Source: CAILUG01 sp038125665
GTDB lineage: Bacteria; Pseudomonadota; Gammaproteobacteria; Pseudomonadales; Pseudohongiellaceae
Direction: 5' to 3'
Assembly: GCA_038125665.1 (NCBI GenBank)
Contig: JAYPEI010000006.1
Coordinates: forward strand, 47,007-111,006
DNA: 64,000 nt
The notes below the pieces were generated by a model. It searched no databases, had not been told where the DNA came from, and saw nothing but the letters and a program-made list of their open reading frames with translations. The position numbers and the translations under genes were made by a program. This document shows, piece by piece, positions 45,130 through 53,501 of this stretch (the first letter of the stretch is position 1; the number at the start of each line of letters is the position of its first letter).

Positions 45130-45699
45130 ATGTCGCTCGCCTGTATCCCACAATTCATTGCTAGCAGAGATATAAAACGTTTCTGCTCGCGCGAGGAGAA
45201 GATTCAGGGTGATTTAGAGACGGCGAGGCTATCTCGTCTGCAGGAAAATATATTTCCTGAATCTATTATAAAGAGCCAGGTTCTTCTAAAGTTCATTTTT
45301 GACTTGCAAGGGCGTCAGCTTTTAGAAGGTAAGGTTCAAGCATCAGTGCAACTTAGCTGTCAGCGTTGTTTGCATGCCATGCCTTGCGAGCTAAAGGGAA
45401 GTTTTACGCTTTTGATTGCTCATGATGAAATGCATTTAGAGCGTATGCAGTCACAAGATCCCATGCTGGATCTTGCAGAAGTAGTAGTGCTGACAGAAGA
45501 TGGCTTAGCCCTTTGGCAATTGATTGAAGATGAAATGCTTTTGAATTTGCCGTTGGCTCCAAGTCATGATGACATCAACTGTTCTACATTATTTGCGTCT
45601 TTGAAAGCGCAAATGAAAAATGAATTACAGCAAGATGCTGATAATCAGAGTCCCTTTGCAGGGCTCTCTGAGTTGCTGAAAAATAGAAAGTTAGAATAA
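45130..45699 (+). CDS. yceD: YceD/DUF177 protein (23S rRNA accumulation factor)
   Basis: YceD is a conserved partner of rpmF thought to act in 23S rRNA maturation or ribosome assembly. The 189 residues have the core VQLSCQRCLHAMPCEL with the CxxC pair, and the acidic DLAEVVVLTEDGLALWQLIEDEMLLNLPLAPSH. The ATG is the only possible start: a stop lies in frame 24 bases upstream, and no other start codon follows before conserved sequence. The spacing to the promoter suggests translation without a Shine-Dalgarno. rpmF follows after 39 bases. Confidence 0.9.
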   Translation: MSLACIPQFIASRDIKRFCSREEKIQGDLETARLSRLQENIFPESIIKSQVLLKFIFDLQGRQLLEGKVQASVQLSCQRCLHAMPCELKGSFTLLIAHDEMHLERMQSQDPMLDLAEVVVLTEDGLALWQLIEDEMLLNLPLAPSHDDINCSTLFASLKAQMKNELQQDADNQSPFAGLSELLKNRKLE

Positions 45700-45738
45700 T
45701 TGAAATTATGAGCAAGAAGATTTAGTGGAGAAACTGCC

Positions 45739-45918
45739 ATGGCCGTACAACAGAATAGAAAGACTCGTTCCAAGCGTGATATGCGTCGCTCACACGATGC
45801 ACTGACTGCTGCTACGTTGTCTACAGATAGCGAGACAGGTGAACGTCATCGCCGCCATCATATGACAGCAGATGGTTTTTATCGTGGTCGTCAAATCGTT
45901 CAGACCAACAAGGACTGA
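45739..45918 (+). CDS. rpmF: 50S ribosomal protein L32
   Basis: L32 is a small 50S protein. The 59-residue protein reads MAVQQNRKTRSKRDMRRSHD and onward, with HHMTADGFYRGRQIV near the end, which fits the family in length and pattern. GTGGAG lies upstream of the ATG. It is the non-zinc form without CxxC pairs, as in gammaproteobacteria. plsX, which normally follows, is missing: fabD starts 47 bases later. Confidence 0.96.
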   Translation: MAVQQNRKTRSKRDMRRSHDALTAATLSTDSETGERHRRHHMTADGFYRGRQIVQTNKD

Positions 45919-45965
45919 TCTGAGCATGGGAAGGTAGTGCCTAGCTCAACCTCTCCGCAGTTGTT

Positions 45966-46898
45966 ATGAAAGATAAATTTGCAGCAGTATTCCCCGGACA
46001 AGGATCGCAGCATGTTGGCATGTTGAGTGAACTAGCCAATCAATTTCGAAGTGTCAGGGAAACCTTCGCCGAAGCTTCAGCAGTTCTTGGTGAAGACTTA
46101 TGGCTTATTGCACAAGAAGGCCCAGCAGATCTACTTTCTCAAACAGCTAATACTCAGCCTATTATCTTAACAGCCTCGATTGCAATTTGGCGGCTATGGC
46201 AAGAAAGAGGGGGAGTCTCACCTGCAATGATGGCAGGACATTCGCTCGGCGAGTACTCTGCACTGGTCGCTGCTGAAAGTCTCAGTTTAACTTCTGCTGT
46301 CAAATTAGTCAGGCAGCGTGGCATTTTTATGCAAAATGCAGTGCCAGCTGGCACTGGCGCTATGGCTGCAATCGTTGGGTTAGATGATGAGACAGTTATA
46401 AGAGTTTGTTCCGAAATAAGCTCTTCGGACAACTTGGTCTCAGCAGTAAATTTCAATTCACCAGGCCAAATTGTGATTGCCGGGCACACTGGTGCAGTCG
46501 AACTTGCAGGCGAAGCTTGTAAAGCCGCTGGTGCTAAACGAGCATTACCCCTTCCAGTTTCAGCACCTTTTCACTCCCCCTTAATGAAGCCCGCAGCAGA
46601 ACAATTTGCTGAGGTAATAGCTGAGGTGAAAATTACCCCCCCGAAGATTCCTGTCCTGCAAAACTACTCCTTACAAGCCTCAGACTCTCCAGCAGTAATC
46701 CGCAACAATTTGATTCAACAGGTATATCACCCAGTACCCTGGGTAAAAACAATTGAGCTAATTGCTAAGAGTGGTGTTCTTGAGATTCTTGAACTAGGCC
46801 CTGGGAAAGTCCTAGCAGGGCTTAACAAGCGTATAATTAATATGTCAACTACTTCTATTAACGATACCTCTTCTTTGGCTTCAGCACTTGAGTCTTAA
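45966..46898 (+). CDS. fabD: Malonyl-CoA-[ACP] transacylase
   Basis: FabD loads malonyl on ACP for fatty-acid elongation. The 310 residues have FPGQGSQHVGML, the nucleophile elbow GHSLGEYSAL (Ser93), RQRGIFMQNAVPAG and PVSAPFHSPLM with the catalytic His. Shine-Dalgarno is weak, so translation may depend on the preceding ribosomes. It directly follows rpmF, with neither plsX nor fabH between. Confidence 0.97.
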   Translation: MKDKFAAVFPGQGSQHVGMLSELANQFRSVRETFAEASAVLGEDLWLIAQEGPADLLSQTANTQPIILTASIAIWRLWQERGGVSPAMMAGHSLGEYSALVAAESLSLTSAVKLVRQRGIFMQNAVPAGTGAMAAIVGLDDETVIRVCSEISSSDNLVSAVNFNSPGQIVIAGHTGAVELAGEACKAAGAKRALPLPVSAPFHSPLMKPAAEQFAEVIAEVKITPPKIPVLQNYSLQASDSPAVIRNNLIQQVYHPVPWVKTIELIAKSGVLEILELGPGKVLAGLNKRIINMSTTSINDTSSLASALES

Positions 46899-46930
46899 AT
46901 TTACTTGTCAATTGACCGAGAGAGCGCTAA

Positions 46931-47701
46931 ATGAATATTGTAATGCATTCCTTAATTGATCAAGTTGCAGTTGTTACTGGAGCAAGTCGCGGTATTGGTA
47001 AAGCGATTGCAACTCTACTTGCAGTCAGGGGGGCTACGGTAGTTGGTACTGCTACCTCGCCTAAAGGGGCTGAATCAATTACAAGTTATCTTAACCTGAT
47101 CTCTTCTCAGGGGGCTCATAAGAGCAGGGGGGAGGTGTTAAATGTGACATCAACTGAAAGCATTACTTCCTTTGCGGAACTCATTCAAGCAGAGTTTGGT
47201 ACCGTGACAATTTTGGTGAACAATGCTGGAATCACCCAGGATAATTTAATGCTTCGAATGAAACCAACTGAATGGCAATCAGTTCTTGATACAAATCTGA
47301 CCTCTGTTTTCCATATGTCACAAGTTTTCCTCCGTGGTATGACCAAGGCGCGTCACGGTCGAATCATTAATATCAGCTCGGTGGTCGCTTCAAGTGGGAA
47401 TGCAGGTCAAGCTAATTATGCTGCGGCCAAAGCAGGCATGGAAGGTTTCGCCAGAGCTCTGGCCCAAGAAGTTGGTAGTAGAGGCATCACGGTCAACTGT
47501 GTCGCTCCCGGGTTTATCGATACTGATATGACGCGAGAATTAGGGGAGGCGCAGACTCAAGCCTTGCTTGGAAAAATTCCTTTAGGTCGTTACGGACAAC
47601 CAGAAGAGATTGCCTCTGCTGTTGCTTTTCTTGCCTCTAGTGAAGCAGGATACATAACTGGTGAGACGCTACATGTAAATGGTGGCATGTATATGGCTTA
47701 A
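46931..47701 (+). CDS. fabG: 3-oxoacyl-[ACP] reductase
   Basis: FabG reduces 3-oxoacyl-ACP with NADPH. The 256-residue short-chain dehydrogenase has the cofactor loop VTGASRGIGKAIA, NNAGITQDNL, and the catalytic Ser150, Tyr163 and Lys167 in INISSVVASSGNAGQANYAAAK, with PGFIDTDMT and HVNGGMYM near the end. GAGAG precedes the first ATG; an internal ATG at 46943 would shorten the leader. It follows fabD by 32 bases. Confidence 0.97.
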   Translation: MNIVMHSLIDQVAVVTGASRGIGKAIATLLAVRGATVVGTATSPKGAESITSYLNLISSQGAHKSRGEVLNVTSTESITSFAELIQAEFGTVTILVNNAGITQDNLMLRMKPTEWQSVLDTNLTSVFHMSQVFLRGMTKARHGRIINISSVVASSGNAGQANYAAAKAGMEGFARALAQEVGSRGITVNCVAPGFIDTDMTRELGEAQTQALLGKIPLGRYGQPEEIASAVAFLASSEAGYITGETLHVNGGMYMA

Positions 47702-47933
47702 CAAGCTATTGGACTTACCTAAACTAATTGTGTGACAATTTTAGAATGACAAAAAATAAATTTTCATTTAATATTAACACCTTAATGATCATTAAGAATA
47801 AATAACTTTAACTTCTTTCTCTTTAGACGAGACAAAACGAAGAAAGTTAAGTAAACTTGCAGCCCCAGGTCACTACGACCTGGAGACTACAGAATTAAAT
47901 TTCGACTACCATGATTCAGGAGCTAGAACAAAG
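47702..47933 (+). promoter_or_regulatory. acpP upstream region with palindrome and leader hairpin
   Basis: This 232-base AT-rich spacer holds a perfect 16-bp palindrome CTTAATGATCATTAAG (47781-47796) and, nearer the gene, a GC-rich stem CCAGGTC-ACTAC-GACCTGG (47865-47883). The first looks like a dimeric-repressor operator, the second like a stable hairpin in the acpP leader. A separate acpP promoter here is likely because ACP is needed in large excess, but I could not define its hexamers. Confidence 0.45.
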
Positions 47934-48167
47934 ATGAGTAGCGTTGAAGAACGAGTGAAGAAAATTGTCGCTGAACAACTTGGCGTCAAAGAGGAAGAGG
48001 TAAAAAACGAAGCTGCATTCGTTGAAGATCTTGGAGCAGATTCACTCGATACAGTGGAGCTAGTCATGGCTCTAGAAGAAGAATTTGAAACTGAGATTCC
48101 AGATGAAGAAGCTGAAAAAATTACAACAGTTCAATTGGCAATCGATTACGTTAACCAGCACCTTTAG
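47934..48167 (+). CDS. acpP: Acyl carrier protein
   Basis: ACP carries acyl chains for fatty-acid, phospholipid and lipid A synthesis. The 77-residue acidic protein has the phosphopantetheine site GADSLDTVEL (Ser37) and the family's helix II and III pattern (MALEEEFETEIPDEEAEKI). Length matches E. coli AcpP. A clear terminator follows, and fabF is transcribed from its own region. Confidence 0.98.
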   Translation: MSSVEERVKKIVAEQLGVKEEEVKNEAAFVEDLGADSLDTVELVMALEEEFETEIPDEEAEKITTVQLAIDYVNQHL

Positions 48168-48191
48168 AAACAACTTTCAGTTATAATAGAT

Positions 48192-48231
48192 AAAAAAGCT
48201 ACTCTGGCTTTGCCTGAGTAGCTTTTTTTTT
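48192..48231 (+). terminator. Intrinsic terminator after acpP
   Basis: AGCTACTC (48197-48204) pairs with GAGTAGCT (48216-48223); with one mismatch the stem continues as GGC/GCC around a TTT loop. It is followed by eight or nine T residues, and an A-tract precedes the stem, making it partly bidirectional. This is the clearest terminator in the window. Confidence 0.85.
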
Positions 48232-48472
48232 AAATAAGGTTATTTATTCATTCTAGGTTTGTATTTTAGAGTAATCTTTAGAAAGGTCTGGAAAAGAAAG
48301 CATCATTAACTAGAGGCATCAAAGTAAAATTGAGTAGAGGCCGCAAGCGGCAATGTAAGCAAGAGTCTGCAGGTTTTTATATAGGCTATAATATTACGCT
48401 AGGTAATATCTTAATCCTGGGTGATAAGTACAGGACCCCTAAGTGACTGAGCAGAAAATAAAGGAGAGCACT
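48232..48472 (+). promoter_or_regulatory. fabF promoter/operator region
   Basis: The region between the terminator and fabF carries a -10-like TATAAT (48387-48392) with no good -35, and a 7-bp inverted repeat ATATTAC-GCTAG-GTAATAT (48391-48409) overlapping it, suited to a repressor. A GCCGC-AA-GCGGC stem lies upstream at 48340-48351. No gene is visible in the stretch. Confidence 0.45.
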
Positions 48473-49711
48473 TTGACAAGAAGAAGAGTTGTTGTCACTG
48501 GCCTTGGAGCAGTTACTCCACTTGGTAACGATGTTAAAACCACATGGGAAGGTATCTGTGGTGGTCGCTCAGGAATTGCTCCACTAACTCATTTCGATGT
48601 CTCGGCTTTTTCAACACGCTTTGGAGGATCAATACGAAACTTCGCCATCGAAGATTATATTCCCTTAAAAGAATCACGGCGCTTAGATCTATTTCTACAC
48701 TACGGCATAGCTGCTGGAATACAAGCTGTCAAAGATGCTGGCCTTGATAATAGCCATTACCAGCCAGAGCGGGTTGGGGTTGCCATAGGATCAGGAATTG
48801 GTGGCATCTCTGCAATTGAAGAGAATCATACTCTCATCGAAACCATTGGTCCTCGTAAGATTTCTCCCTTTTTTGTTCCTGGTTCTATTATTAACATGGT
48901 GGCAGGTAATATTTCCATCACCTACAATTTCCAAGGCCCTAACATTGCTGTCACTACAGCTTGCACAACCGGCACCCATAATATTGGTATAGCAGCAAGG
49001 CTAATCGCTTACGGAGATGCAGATGCTATGGTTGTAGGAGGTTCTGAGATGGCAACTTCAAAAGTTGGGCTAGGTGGGTTCTGTGCAGCTCGAGCACTAT
49101 CCACCCGTAACGAAGAGCCTGAACTGGCTTCCAGACCCTGGGATAAAGACAGAGATGGTTTTGTACTCTCAGACGGTGCGGGTATTCTAGTACTAGAGGA
49201 GTTTGAATCAGCCAAAGCGCGGGGAGCTAGAATCTATGCCGAACTCATTGGCTTTGGTATGAGTGGTGATGCGCACCATATTACCTCTCCTCCGAATGAT
49301 GGATACGGAGCAGCAGCTTGTATGCATAACGCCCTACATGATGCCCAACTTGGAACAAATCAGATTACCTACATCAATGCACACGGCACCTCTACTATTG
49401 CTGGTGATAAAGCAGAAACACAAGCTATTCGCAAAGTCTTTGGTTCAGATGCAGATAAGCTTGCAGTAAGTTCGACTAAGTCTATGGTTGGTCATCTCCT
49501 TGGTGCTTCCGGTGCAGTAGAAGCGATTTTTTCTGTGTTGGCTTTGTACGACCAGGTTATACCTCCCACCATTAATCTAAACGAACCAGGGGAAGGATGT
49601 AATCTTGATTATGTTCCAAACCAATCTCGCGAAGTGCCTGTTGAATTTGTGATGAGCAACTCCTTCGGATTTGGTGGTACCAACGGCACCCTCATTTTCC
49701 GCAAAGTATAA
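48473..49711 (+). CDS. fabF: 3-oxoacyl-[ACP] synthase II
   Basis: FabF condenses acyl-ACP with malonyl-ACP. I take the TTG start: AAAGGAG lies seven bases before it and the protein then begins MTRRRVVVTGLGAVTPLGN, matching the E. coli N-terminus (412 residues). A GTG at 48443 is in frame but lacks a ribosome-binding site. The catalytic Cys164 is in TTACTTGTHNIG, and the two His are in INAHGTST and SMVGHLLGASGA. pabC follows after six bases. Confidence 0.96.
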   Translation: MTRRRVVVTGLGAVTPLGNDVKTTWEGICGGRSGIAPLTHFDVSAFSTRFGGSIRNFAIEDYIPLKESRRLDLFLHYGIAAGIQAVKDAGLDNSHYQPERVGVAIGSGIGGISAIEENHTLIETIGPRKISPFFVPGSIINMVAGNISITYNFQGPNIAVTTACTTGTHNIGIAARLIAYGDADAMVVGGSEMATSKVGLGGFCAARALSTRNEEPELASRPWDKDRDGFVLSDGAGILVLEEFESAKARGARIYAELIGFGMSGDAHHITSPPNDGYGAAACMHNALHDAQLGTNQITYINAHGTSTIAGDKAETQAIRKVFGSDADKLAVSSTKSMVGHLLGASGAVEAIFSVLALYDQVIPPTINLNEPGEGCNLDYVPNQSREVPVEFVMSNSFGFGGTNGTLIFRKV

Positions 49712-49717
49712 AGCGCT

Positions 49718-50551
49718 ATGTTTCATCAGTTACCAGAGCATTCAGAAGACACTCATCATTCTTTGTTGCAAGACAGAGGACTGGCCTACGGTGATGGGTT
49801 ATTTGAAACCATAAGAGTTGAAAATGGTCAACCAGTCCTTTTCCAAGAGCACTTACAAAGACTCTATGAGGGGTGTCGCAGTTTAGGTATTCCTCCACAA
49901 CTTGCCCACTGGGTTGCGGAACTAAACAGAAAATCTGCGCAATTACAGTTTGGCATCTTGAAACTTATAGTCACTCGAGGATGTGGTGGACGTGGTTATC
50001 GTCCCTCACAACAACCCCAAACTCGTTCTATTTTCAGTGAATTCCCCCCAATGGATTACTCTCTCGCGCAAAAGGGGATTAAAGCCCAAATATGCAAAAT
50101 CAGGCTTGCGCAACAACCAGTTCTGGCAGGTATTAAACATCTCAATAGACTTGAACAAGTGCTTGCTAGCCAAGAATTACTTGAGGGGATTCATGAGGGA
50201 TTCATGTTTGATACCCAAGGCAATCTCATTGAGGGGACACGTTCTAATGTTTTTGTTGCAATCAATGGGAAACTGTACACACCCTCGCTGGATCAATGTG
50301 GTATTGCAGGAGTATTGCGTGCTGAACTCATTCGGTTTTTTTCGAGAGATAATTCGAAATACTCACCAGTAAGTATCTGTCAGTTATCTCAAGAACATTT
50401 AATAGAGGCTGATGAAATTTTCTTTTGTAATTCTGTCGCTGGGGTTTGGCCTGTCTTGGAGTTCAGCCTCGATGATCAGATAGTTTCTTTACCACATGGT
50501 TCTTTTTCAGCCAGAGCTCAAGAGCACTTTACTACATTAATGGTAAGCTAA
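49718..50551 (+). CDS. pabC: Aminodeoxychorismate lyase
   Basis: PabC releases p-aminobenzoate from aminodeoxychorismate for folate synthesis. It is a PLP fold-type IV enzyme. The 277 residues have QDRGLAYGDGLFETIRV, the PLP Lys in GIKHLNRLEQVLA, and EGTRSNVFVAINGKLYTP. Branched-chain aminotransferases share the fold, but the fabF-pabC-mltG context settles the call. It precedes mltG by 12 bases. Confidence 0.93.
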   Translation: MFHQLPEHSEDTHHSLLQDRGLAYGDGLFETIRVENGQPVLFQEHLQRLYEGCRSLGIPPQLAHWVAELNRKSAQLQFGILKLIVTRGCGGRGYRPSQQPQTRSIFSEFPPMDYSLAQKGIKAQICKIRLAQQPVLAGIKHLNRLEQVLASQELLEGIHEGFMFDTQGNLIEGTRSNVFVAINGKLYTPSLDQCGIAGVLRAELIRFFSRDNSKYSPVSICQLSQEHLIEADEIFFCNSVAGVWPVLEFSLDDQIVSLPHGSFSARAQEHFTTLMVS

Positions 50552-50563
50552 CAGGAAGCAACG

Positions 50564-51637
50564 ATGGAATGGGACAAAAAATTTACCCGTGCTGCCATCC
50601 TAAGTATCCTAATAACTCTACTCGTATTCAGTGGTTACTGTTTCTGGGCACTCCATAGCCCTTTGAAAATCAATGACTCGATAACAATTGAAGTATCTCC
50701 GGGTCAAGGGCTATTTCAAGTATTACGCAGGCTAAAAAACGATGATTTTATAGAGAACAACTTCGTACCAGCTTTTTATGCCAGACTGACAAAAAAATCT
50801 TTGGGTTTAACTGCAGGCGAATATGCTTTGAAACCCGGTATGTCAGCATTAATGGTTGTAAATCATTTACTGAGCGGTAAAGTGATTACCTACCAAATAC
50901 GATTAGGGGAGGGGTGGACTTTGGTTCAAACTTTACAAGCAATAGCTAATGAACCTCGAATAAAGCACACACTGGCATTTCATGACTTAACTTTTACACC
51001 TGAACAAAATAGCACCAATAAATTATCATCTTGGAAGGAGACTTTAATTGATGAGTTGGGAGTTGATACTTATCCAGAAGGATTAATATTTCCTGACACA
51101 TATGTCTTTACTAGAGGCACAACAGATATAGCTATCATCAAACAATCTTATGAAAAGCAAAAGCAGTTGTTGGAACGAGAGTGGCAGTTACGGCAGAAAA
51201 ATCTCCCTTTCGATAAACCTGCAGATGCTCTAATTCTGGCCTCGATGATTGAAAAAGAAGCCGGTAATACCGCGGAAATGCCTGAAATTGCAGGGGTATT
51301 TGTTCGTCGATTGGAAAGAGGAATGAGGTTACAATCAGATCCTACCGTGATTTATGGATTAGGCTCTCAATTTAATGGTGATTTGACGAGAGCTAACCTG
51401 TTGCAGGACAATCCATGGAACACATACACTCGACTAGGCTTACCCGCCACACCGATAGCACAAGCATCGTTAAAGGCTTTACATGCATCACTACACCCCG
51501 CTGAGGGCACAACTTTGTATTTTGTTGCTAGAGGAGATGGCACCCATTATTTCTCAAATACACTAGAGGAACATAATCAAGCGGTAAACCTTTATCAGAG
51601 GAAAGTTACTCATTCAGAAGAATCACAATCCAAATGA
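50564..51637 (+). CDS. mltG: Endolytic murein transglycosylase MltG
   Basis: MltG cuts nascent glycan strands and helps end their polymerisation. The 357-residue protein has one N-terminal membrane helix (about 11-30), a LysM-like domain, and the YceG core with ASMIEKEAGNTAEMP (catalytic Glu230) and RLQSDPTVIYGLG, YNTY-like text (NPWNTYTRLGLPATPI). AGGAAG lies upstream of the start. It is followed by tmk after 97 bases. Confidence 0.95.
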   Translation: MEWDKKFTRAAILSILITLLVFSGYCFWALHSPLKINDSITIEVSPGQGLFQVLRRLKNDDFIENNFVPAFYARLTKKSLGLTAGEYALKPGMSALMVVNHLLSGKVITYQIRLGEGWTLVQTLQAIANEPRIKHTLAFHDLTFTPEQNSTNKLSSWKETLIDELGVDTYPEGLIFPDTYVFTRGTTDIAIIKQSYEKQKQLLEREWQLRQKNLPFDKPADALILASMIEKEAGNTAEMPEIAGVFVRRLERGMRLQSDPTVIYGLGSQFNGDLTRANLLQDNPWNTYTRLGLPATPIAQASLKALHASLHPAEGTTLYFVARGDGTHYFSNTLEEHNQAVNLYQRKVTHSEESQSK

Positions 51638-51734
51638 ATTTTTACCAACATCTTTAGAAGCAAGTTAAAAGACAGATTACCCGTAGATTACTTTCGATCA
51701 TAAAGAATATATATTTATAAATAGAAGGCAAAGT

Positions 51735-52397
51735 GTGGATACAACTTCCAAATACTTTACTAATCAGAGATCTCGATTCATTGCTATCGAAGGAGTTGAT
51801 GGCGCAGGAAAGGGTGTACAAAGTCTATTACTTGTGAAGAAACTTCGTGAGGAAGGCCTGGAGGTTCTTCTCACTCGAGAACCTGGCGGAGCTCCCGGTG
51901 CAGAGGAAATACGATCTCTTCTTGTTAACGGCGAAGTCGGGCGCTGGGATGCTATGACAGAGCTGCTTTTAATCAATGCGGCCAGAAGAAATCATCTCCA
52001 GCAAACTATACTTCCAGCCCTTGCGGCTGGGACATGGGTGGTTTGTGATCGCTACATCGATTCTACGAAAGCTTTTCAGGGCTATGCCGGCAATCTATCC
52101 CTAATGTTTATTAATGAGTTGCATAGTAAGGTGACTGAAAATTTTAATCCTGATATCACCTTTGTCTTGGACATTGATCCTGAAACCTCTTTGGCTCGCG
52201 CACAGCAACGAGCAAGTACGGAGGATCGCTTTGAGAAGAAAGGCTTATCCTATCAGCAAACAGTTCGTAGGGGATTTCTGGAGCTGGCAGAAAATTCACC
52301 AGAAACACACATCCTACTAAATGCTGAAGGGACCGTTGATGAAGTGCACTTAGCATTGATGACGGCTCTATATAGACGTCTGGAGCAGCATCCATGA
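51735..52397 (+). CDS. tmk: Thymidylate kinase
   Basis: Tmk phosphorylates dTMP to dTDP. The 220 residues have the dTMP-binding REPGGAPGAEEIRSLL, CDRYIDSTKAFQGYAG and a LID region RASTEDRFEKKG. The P-loop reads EGVDGAGKGVQS, so the Ser/Thr that normally follows Lys (GKS/GKT) is Gly27; Lys26 is retained. The start is GTG. The gene overlaps holB by four bases (ATGA). The rest of the protein is orthodox, so activity is likely but worth checking. Confidence 0.93.
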   Translation: MDTTSKYFTNQRSRFIAIEGVDGAGKGVQSLLLVKKLREEGLEVLLTREPGGAPGAEEIRSLLVNGEVGRWDAMTELLLINAARRNHLQQTILPALAAGTWVVCDRYIDSTKAFQGYAGNLSLMFINELHSKVTENFNPDITFVLDIDPETSLARAQQRASTEDRFEKKGLSYQQTVRRGFLELAENSPETHILLNAEGTVDEVHLALMTALYRRLEQHP

Positions 52398-53401
52398 GTA
52401 TCCATTTGCCGTTACCCTGGCATGGTGCTCAAGCCAACATTTTTTTAGATCTCGCCAAGCGTGATCGGCTTGGGCACGCCTGGTTAATTGTGGGGGCTGA
52501 GGGCAGTGGCAAAAAGCGTTGGGTGCAGTTTGTTGCTGCTAGCCTCCTATGCCAGAAAAGTAAAACACAAATAAACAGTTTATTTGATGAGAACAACGAA
52601 GTAGCTATACAGAGTTTCTGTGGCACATGTTCATCTTGTCATCTGTTTAGCCAACATAGCCATCCTGACTTTCATCTCATTCAACCTGAAAAAAAACTCA
52701 TTCTAGTTGATCAGGTTCGTGAAGCTGCACAGCAAGCATACGGCACAGCCCAGCGAGGGGGATGGAAAATTTTGGTAATTACTCCAGCGGAAGCCATGAA
52801 TGTAAATGCAGCAAACGCTTTACTGAAAGTGCTTGAGGAACCTCCAGCTTCGACTCTCCTTTTTTTATTGGCTAATCAGCCTTCGCAACTGTTGGCTACA
52901 TTACGTAGCCGATGCCAACAGATAAAACTAGGAGTGCCTAAGAAAGTAGAGGCTTTGGCTTGGCTTGAGGAAAGGGGATGTGGTGCCAGCGCCCCCCGCT
53001 TGCTACAGCTTGCGCATGGTTCTCCATTAAAGGCTATTTCTTTAAGTGAAAATGGCAACATGGGTGATCATGATAGCTTATTAGATACCTTATCAAAATT
53101 AGCACAGAAAAAATTTGGCGTAGTCCATGCAGCTAAACTTCAAGAAGGGCTAGAGATCACGTCTTTACTGACAGATATGCAACAAATTTGTCATCAAATA
53201 GTGGTAAGTTTACAAGCGACAACTCCGCCTTTAGATCAAGCAGTAAACGCTCTCCTTGACGGTGTAACCCCGAGACGGATTCATTATCTTTATGGAGAGC
53301 TCAATAAGCTCCGACGATTAGCTATGAGCAGCAATAATCCTAATGCAACATTATTGCTAGAAGAAGCTTTCAATCTTTGGCAGCAATGTTTAAGGGTATG
53401 A
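52394..53401 (+). CDS. holB: DNA polymerase III delta' subunit
   Basis: HolB is the stator of the clamp loader. The 335-residue AAA+ protein has a degenerate P-loop (GAEGSGKKRW), a four-Cys zinc site (Cys53, then CGTCSSC at 76-82), KILVITPAEAMNVNAANALLKVLEEPPA and LLATLRSRCQQI, the usual Walker B/sensor region. Its start overlaps tmk. The expected next genes pilZ and tatD are absent; a 100-base gap leads to an unrelated oxidase gene. Confidence 0.95.
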   Translation: MSIHLPLPWHGAQANIFLDLAKRDRLGHAWLIVGAEGSGKKRWVQFVAASLLCQKSKTQINSLFDENNEVAIQSFCGTCSSCHLFSQHSHPDFHLIQPEKKLILVDQVREAAQQAYGTAQRGGWKILVITPAEAMNVNAANALLKVLEEPPASTLLFLLANQPSQLLATLRSRCQQIKLGVPKKVEALAWLEERGCGASAPRLLQLAHGSPLKAISLSENGNMGDHDSLLDTLSKLAQKKFGVVHAAKLQEGLEITSLLTDMQQICHQIVVSLQATTPPLDQAVNALLDGVTPRRIHYLYGELNKLRRLAMSSNNPNATLLLEEAFNLWQQCLRV

Positions 53402-53501
53402 TGAGCGTTCTAATTTACATCCATAGTTTTATTGCGACAAAGTCGCCAACTAAATCTTGATCTAGTTCTATCGTAACAATCAAGTACCTTAAGGAGCAGG
53501 A

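Noticed and set aside
52495..52530. Active ATPase P-loop in holB
   Set aside because: GAEGSGKKRW lacks the Ser/Thr after GK; delta' subunits are known not to hydrolyse ATP, so this is expected for the family rather than a novelty.
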